Origin: Mixophyes australis
Taxonomy: Eukaryota; Chordata; Amphibia; Anura; Limnodynastidae
Assembly (NCBI GenBank): GCA_036250195.1
Contig: JAVHZZ010000003.1
Coordinates: 295,831,565 to 295,895,564 of the forward strand
Direction of reading: 5' to 3'
DNA length: 64,000 bases
Position 1 is the stretch's first letter. Each line of letters opens with the position of its first letter. The notes under the pieces were generated by a model. That model made no database searches. It had not been told where the DNA came from and was given only the letters and a program-made list of their open reading frames with translations. This document shows positions 58,655 through 64,000 of this stretch, in pieces. A program made the translations under genes and the position numbers.

Positions 58655-58916
58655 CATACTTACCAACTTTGGAGATCTCGCCTCCGGGAGGGGAGATCTC
58701 CATGCTGCGTCTTGGTGGTCCCCCTGCTAAACTGAACCAAATTTGGCCTATTACAGCAGGGCGCGGGGCCAATATGCTGTGTTTAGCCCTGCCCCCACCC
58801 ACTTCACTAGCGACGTTAGCAGTATACTGGAGTTTGTCCTGCTCTCCCAGAAGTCCGGGAGAACACCAAAAAAAATTGTGAGTCTCCCGGACATTCCGGG
58901 AGAGTAGGTAACTATG
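58655..58916. mobile_element. hAT-type MITE, CATACTTGCCAACT family, diverged copy
   Basis: Ends catacttaccaact and agtaggtaactatg. Flanks atgtagca and acgtagca (58647-58654, 58917-58924) match at seven of eight bases. The interior shares ctcccgg and gggcggggccaatatg-like blocks with 12043-12354. Confidence 0.85.
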
Positions 58917-59430
58917 ACGTAGCATGAAGTGGGCTGTAGATCTCTATAGCACTGTGATACAAAGACTGAAACCATGGGACAGATTTAGCCGCTTACTGAG
59001 CAAATGCTGCCCATATGATTTTCAGATATTTTCACTATACTTTAAACAAACAGCAGTTTGCAAATATATGCCTCAATCCCAGTCACCTAGCAACTCTAGC
59101 AAGGCCTTGCTTCTAATAATGTCATGGCCTCACCAACTATTTTAATGAGATGTCACTTGCATCCCTAGATGCACAAGATGAACAGGGCACCCGCTTAATA
59201 TATGTCATCCCCTACTTTTCTGAGTTTAAAAATCAGTACTGTAGAAATCACCAAATAAAGCTTGCTCCAGGCTTCTTAAGCAGTAGCTGTTTTATTTGCA
59301 GCACAAAACAGCAACTCGCAAACATAAATAATCCGTGGCTTCCTGACACACTGTATCAGCCCACAGTCCCTGACTATTGTCCAGCTGCTTGTCAGCATCG
59401 GAAGCCCCGCCCACCAGTTCCCAGAACCCT

Positions 59431-59459
59431 TTTATACACACACACACATACACACACAG
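59431..59459. repeat. (CA)n microsatellite
   Basis: About 13 CA units with one interruption. Confidence 0.9.
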
Positions 59460-60329
59460 CAATCACACCCACTTTGTGCACCTGTGCATGTGCTCCTTTC
59501 TCTAGATACCAGCAGGATCATTAACCCTGGCTGTACCTTTCCCCGCTGGTAACCACCTATTGTGGTTACCTTTTTCACAGTACATTTGAAGAAAACAATA
59601 AAATGCCAGTATAATAAAGAAAAATTAAATCAGGGATTAAACAGTGCTTTAACCCAGGCTTTTCTTTGCAACCCATGGACAAAATAGTAAACCAAGCACC
59701 ATGCGTGCATAAAAAAATTAAATTCAAAGCACCATCCAGTCACTAACTATGGCATTGTAATTATATTTGTGTGCCCATCAGCAAAATTGTTTAAGGTTCA
59801 CCACAAACATGAAGCAGACAATGTGTCACCACCTCCAGCTTACTGTAGCTCCTTCTACTGATCAGTCCGTGGCTGCCTGTTAATCACATATTAATAATAT
59901 AATATTGCCTATTTTTGCTAAGGCCAAATCTGAACAACAGCAGCTCTGCAGCACACAAGATATATATATCATCATGCCAGGCTTTGGCAAAAAAACGATA
60001 TCCTTAATGTGCCATGCATAACACAGTCCAATGAAAAGTCAAATATTTTTGCCACGTGTTGTATAGTTAAAAAGATCTTATATTGTGCTGTAAATGTGAA
60101 TACTAACAGGAGTTTGTGGACATTAAGTTATTGTGCTGCTACCCCAAGGGCAGCGTGGTGACCAAGGGGTTAATTTAGAGTGGTGCAGAAATTGAGGGGG
60201 GACGACAGGGAACGGGCATTCAATTTACAGTAAAGGCGTGCTAAACTCAAGTGCATGCAGCCACGTCCAAAACAAGCTCTGGGCATCGCAGAGTTACTTG
60301 TTTTTATGCCGTGTCTCTTGCTCCATTTA
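59460..60329. other. CCDC170 upstream intron, no gene seen
   Basis: AT-rich sequence with no open frame of interest and no recognised transposon ends. Confidence 0.5.
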
Positions 60330-60632
60330 CAGGGCTATTTCAGTCTCCTGGACAAAACCATGTTACAATGCAAGTGGTGCAAATTAGTATTCTGTTTTGC
60401 ACATAAGTTAAATACTGACTGTTTTTTCATGTAGTACACAAATATCAACTTTAAATTTCAGTGTACAAATAAGCTATCAAGTATTTGTGTGTTACATGAA
60501 AAAACAGTCAGTATTCAACTTATGTGCAAAACAGAATACTAATTTGCACCCCTTGCATTGTAACATGGTTTTGTCCAGGAGACTGAAATAAGAAGTTTCT
60601 TAAGTTAAGATCCTTAATGAATCAGGCCCTAT
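60330..60632. repeat. 'GATTCATTAAGGAAAGCAAAGC' family repeat, copy 5, with inner palindrome
   Basis: The left part (tttcagtctcctggacaaaa, gcaaattagtattctg, aagttaaatactgactg) is repeated in inverted form at the right (cagtcagtattcaacttatg, cagaatactaatttgc, tttgtccaggagactgaaat), so this copy has two right halves facing each other around about 60450. It ends tccttaatgaatcaggcc. Confidence 0.8.
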
Positions 60633-60634
60633 AT

Positions 60635-60822
60635 CAGTGGATTCCAAACTTTTTCAGTTCAAGGCACCCTTAGGGCCTCCACAATTTTTTTCAAGGCACC
60701 CCTAAGCCAAAATAATTACCAAATAGTCCCCTGTCTTGCTTACCACTGGCCCTTCCCGAGGCACTCTTGTTAGATCGCCGAGGCACCCCAGGGAGCCTAG
60801 GAACACAGTTTGGGAACCACTG
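60635..60822. mobile_element. hAT-type MITE, CAGTGGATTCCAAACT ends
   Basis: Ends cagtggattccaaact and agtttgggaaccactg. The flanks ccctatat and gcctatat (60627-60634, 60823-60830) match at seven of eight bases. The interior repeats 'aaggcaccc' several times. It inserted at the right end of the previous repeat. Confidence 0.85.
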
Positions 60823-61689
60823 GCCTATATTATTAAATGGTGACATTAATTTCATTCTTTTGCAAGTTTATAATCTACATAGGTATTGGACGTATCTTGC
60901 AGTGTCTTGTGTAGTAGATCAGAGCAGTCCTACGCCAGAACATGTATCTTCAGATACGTACCCTGTTGAACTCAGAAGTGCGCCGATTTATGTGGGTTTT
61001 AAAACAAACACATGCTGCACTCAGTATGCGCGCCCTGAGGAATATGTATCTCCATATAACCTATATCTTCATATAACCTGCTTGCATGTCACCACATAGC
61101 CAACATACATCTATATAGTTTCTGATGCCACATGCCACAAGACAGATATATCTACCCCATATAGATGATGTGCAGTATCTCTTTATAGCCAATATGCCCC
61201 ACATGCCATTAATCAATATGTACATGTACCATCACATTATTATAAAGCCAATATACTTTACCTGCCACCATGTAGCCAATGGGCCTCCATATAGGCAAGA
61301 TGCCTATATAGTTTCATATTCCCCCAATATAGTATAGGGAAATTCTATGATTTAGCCTCATGTCCTTCTATCTCTTCACCCACCCCTCTCCCAGAGTACT
61401 CGCTCCCACTATTAAACTGGTGTTTCTGCTTTGTCGTATTTCCCTGCATTCCCCCTCCAGCACCTGCTCATTCAAAAGCAGAAAGTAAATGAAGCAAGAG
61501 GATGCTCGGGTGGGACGGCGGTAGTGCAGGAGACTTGGTTTGGCCACAAGACCAGTTAGTTTAAATTTTGTCAATTTACCATAGCAGGTCAGTATTTACT
61601 ATGAGTGTTATAATCATACTGCATAACATGCTGCACAGTATGGTGAAAAGGAAAATTGTCTGTGCACAATGGCACAAAAAGGAAAATTG

Positions 61690-61812
61690 TGGTGAACACT
61701 GTATAATGCAGAGCCCATATTCTGGTGACCACTGTATAATGCAGAGCCCATATTCTGGTGACCACAGTATAATGCAAAGTCCATATTATGGTGACAATAG
61801 TACAATGCAGAG
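61690..61812. repeat. 33-bp tandem array, copy 1
   Basis: Unit ggtgaccactgtataatgca then gagcccatattct, 3.6 copies. The same unit is found at 62150-62395. Confidence 0.9.
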
Positions 61813-61884
61813 CAGTAATAGTTCAGTGGGTCTCTCTGTCTAATTCTCTTACTCTCGCTCTCTCTACTAACCCTACATATTAAA

Positions 61885-62095
61885 TAAAATTAAAACAATG
61901 GTTTATTCAACTTCAAATACTTATGTTGCCACCTACTGGACACAAAAGAAAGTTGCACCTTCTGTATTTCAACAGGAAACACCACTTTCATACATATTTA
62001 TAGATAGGTAGCACAGAGTAATTTATAAATATAGATATACTTTCATTCAGGTTCGACACAAGACACATTTATTTTTGACATTACATTACTATGTA
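61885..62095. repeat. duplicated segment, left copy
   Basis: Text such as tatgttgccacctactggac, aggaaacacc and atttataaatatagatatac recurs at 62972-63168 with moderate divergence, in the same orientation. Confidence 0.85.
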
Positions 62096-62149
62096 GACAG
62101 GTGACTTGGCAGGTAAGTATTTACCAATAGCATTATTGCTATAAACTAT

Positions 62150-62395
62150 ACACTGCTATAGTGTAATGCATAGAGCCTATTCTGGTGACCACAGTATAAT
62201 GCATAGTGCATATTCTGGTGACCACTGTATAATGCAGAGCCCATATTCTGGTGACCATAGTATAATGCATAGTGCATAGTATAATGCAAAGTGCATATTC
62301 TGGTGGCCACTGTATAATGCATAGTATAATGCAAAGTGCATATTCTGTTGGCCACTGTATAATGCAGAGGCCATATTCTGGTGACCACTGCATCA
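62150..62395. repeat. 33-bp tandem array, copy 2, with higher-order insert
   Basis: About seven copies of the 33-bp unit seen at 61690. Around 62270-62345 two copies contain an extra 'gcatagtataatgcaaagt' block, giving a higher-order unit of about 60 bp. Confidence 0.9.
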
Positions 62396-62617
62396 TCTTA
62401 TTGCTTATATCTCGCTTTCATTCTATCATAAATCTTTCAAGTTCTGTCTCATTCATCTGGCCCGCCTCTCTAATTCTCTCTCTCATTGGCTGAACCTGCT
62501 CTGTGTGTAGATTGCTAGGTGGAGCACCCTATGCAAATACTTGAGCAGGAAACCTTGCTGCTAAGAGGCAGTGTTTTGTTAGCGTGACTCCCGAAACTTA
62601 AGAAAGTCCTTGTAAAG

Positions 62618-62899
62618 CATAGTTGCCTACTCTCCCGGAATGTCCGGGATATTCCCAGCCTCCTGGTAGAGCAGGCAAACCTCCTGGTTCCTGGCCGACC
62701 ATTAGTTTAGTGGTGGGGGCGTGGTATATGGCGCAGTTTGTGCGTCGACATGGCCCCGTCCCCTGCTGTAATTTGCTAAAACTGTGTGATGTAATTTAGG
62801 GGTGGGGCCAATTATCCAATTTCTGGAGCCCCACCCCCCAGACGCCCACCCCCACACCCTCATCTCCCGGACGCCAGCTTGCTCAAGTTGGCAAATATG
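62618..62899. mobile_element. hAT-type MITE, CATACTTGCCAACT family, TSD ttgtaaag
   Basis: Ends catagttgcctactctcccg and aagttggcaaatatg. The duplication ttgtaaag is perfect (62610-62617, 62900-62907). It sits between array copy 2 and the right copy of the duplicated segment. Confidence 0.88.
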
Positions 62900-62971
62900 T
62901 TGTAAAGTGCACACAGCTCCTGAAAACCGAACTGCTCAAGTCCAGAATGGACAAGTGGCATTCCTAGATAT

Positions 62972-63168
62972 TAAATAAAACTATTAAAAAAATGTATTCA
63001 ACCTCAGATGCTATATTGCCACCTACTGGACACTAAAGAAAATTGCACACTCTCCATATTGCAACTGGAAACACCGGATTCATACACTTCTATATACAGC
63101 ACAGGCTAATTCATAAATATAGATACACTTTAATTCAGGTTGTTCACATTGCACTTCTATTTTGATGG
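62972..63168. repeat. duplicated segment, right copy
   Basis: Matches 61885-62095: tattgccacctactggacac, actggaaacacc, aattcataaatatagataca, tttaattcaggttg. Confidence 0.85.
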
Positions 63169-63750
63169 GTTTTAATATGGCAGAATAGATCATTCAATCT
63201 CTTCAGTGCTAGGAGCAAAACAGGCCATAAATGCTAAGAAAAGTGTGGTTTATTAGCTCATTAAAATAAGAAAACCAGCCTTTAAATATAAGAATGCATA
63301 TCTATAGATTGAATATAAACTTAAACAATCGTACAGAATAGGCACAAGCAAGTTGCTTTTACAGTTATGCTACGAGGAACAGGATCATTTACAGTACAGT
63401 ACATTACCCTCCAGCTTTTTGACAGTACACAACAGGAATAAGAATTGCAATTATTTGACAAACTCTATGTTGACGTTTGACAGAGTAGGGAACAAAAGAG
63501 ATGTCATTTTGCAGAGTGCGGTTATTCTATTTCTATTCTGCAAAAGCATTGGGTCTCATCCTATAATTGTAATGCAACCTATTTATTTTATTGAAATAAG
63601 TGGTACTAATGTGGTAGCAGGTTGGACTTTCATGTGATGTTTACACTTTTATATGGTGCGTTTCTTCAGAATCTTCCACACATCTAGTTTGTGGATGCAT
63701 CTGTCCAGATAGAAGTGTAATTTTAAGTGCACTGGACAGACTATCTAGGC

Positions 63751-63898
63751 CAGGCGTAAGCAACCTGCGGTTCTCCAGGTGTTGTGAAACTGCAAGTCCC
63801 AGCATGCTTTGCCAGGAGATAACCAGCAGATAGGTGGCAAGGCATGCTGGGATTTGTAGTTTCACAACACCTGGAGAGCCGCAGGTTGCCTACCGCTG
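63751..63898. mobile_element. hAT-type MITE, second copy of the 20810 family
   Basis: Same palindromic plan as 20810-20957 (ctccaggtgttgtgaaactg, caagtcccagcatgctttgc and complement). Flanks atctaggc and ctctaggc (63743-63750, 63899-63906) match at seven of eight. Confidence 0.9.
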
Positions 63899-63995
63899 CT
63901 CTAGGCGATCCAGTGCAGTCTGCATCATAACTGTCTTGCTATGTATTCTAAAGAGGAATGCCATACAAAAAATATTTTTTTCTTAAATACTTTAC

Positions 63996-64000
63996 CTCGA
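63996..64000 (-). other. possible donor end of the next CCDC170 exon
   Basis: On the minus strand TCGAG|GTAAAG is a good splice donor exactly at the window edge. In phase 0 the last codon would be GAG (Glu). Too little sequence is present to confirm an exon. Confidence 0.3.

Overview
The window looks like nuclear DNA from a vertebrate, most likely a frog or another amphibian. Coding sequence is sparse, introns are long, and transposable elements dominate. The mix of elements (L1/Tx1-type and L2-type LINEs, a Gmr1-like LTR element, Penelope-like remnants and many short hAT and 3-bp-TSD MITEs) is what anuran genomes usually carry. The species call is inference from repeat style.

Only one host gene is supported. 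Five consecutive minus-strand exons (57607-57407, 56293-56120, 55022-54780, 52014-51778, 23930-23793) are all phase 0 and encode the last ~330 residues of a coiled-coil protein that I recognise as CCDC170. The last intron is 27.8 kb and holds most of the large transposons. The exon 3 donor is GC rather than GT. A possible further upstream exon is cut by the right edge of the window (donor at 63995/63996).

Layout. 1-23.8 kb: intergenic DNA downstream of CCDC170, with degenerate tandem-repeat sequence, a Penelope-like insertion with a hammerhead-like motif (1199-1999), a broken L2 LINE (7.3-9.1 kb), hAT MITEs, nested minisatellites (10.9-11.9 kb), a long inverted-repeat element (12.5-13.9 kb), a second hammerhead-like motif (15.3 kb), a SINE and a 27-bp minisatellite (19.5 kb). 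23.8-51.8 kb: last CCDC170 intron, with an L2 LINE (26.7-28.5 kb), a Gmr1-like element whose integrase lies upstream of its reverse transcriptase (28.5-35.1 kb), a 1673-bp solo LTR nested in it, and a nearly intact 6.46-kb L1-type LINE with a 15-bp target duplication (40485-46943). 51.8-57.6 kb: compact exon cluster. 57.6-64 kb: next intron, with hAT MITEs and a duplicated 33-bp tandem array.

The strongest points for follow-up are the integrase-first Gmr1-like element with a SCAN-like Gag, the near-intact L1 with a possible 3' transduction, the hammerhead-like motifs, and the nested minisatellites. No RNA genes, CRISPR arrays or prokaryotic features were found.
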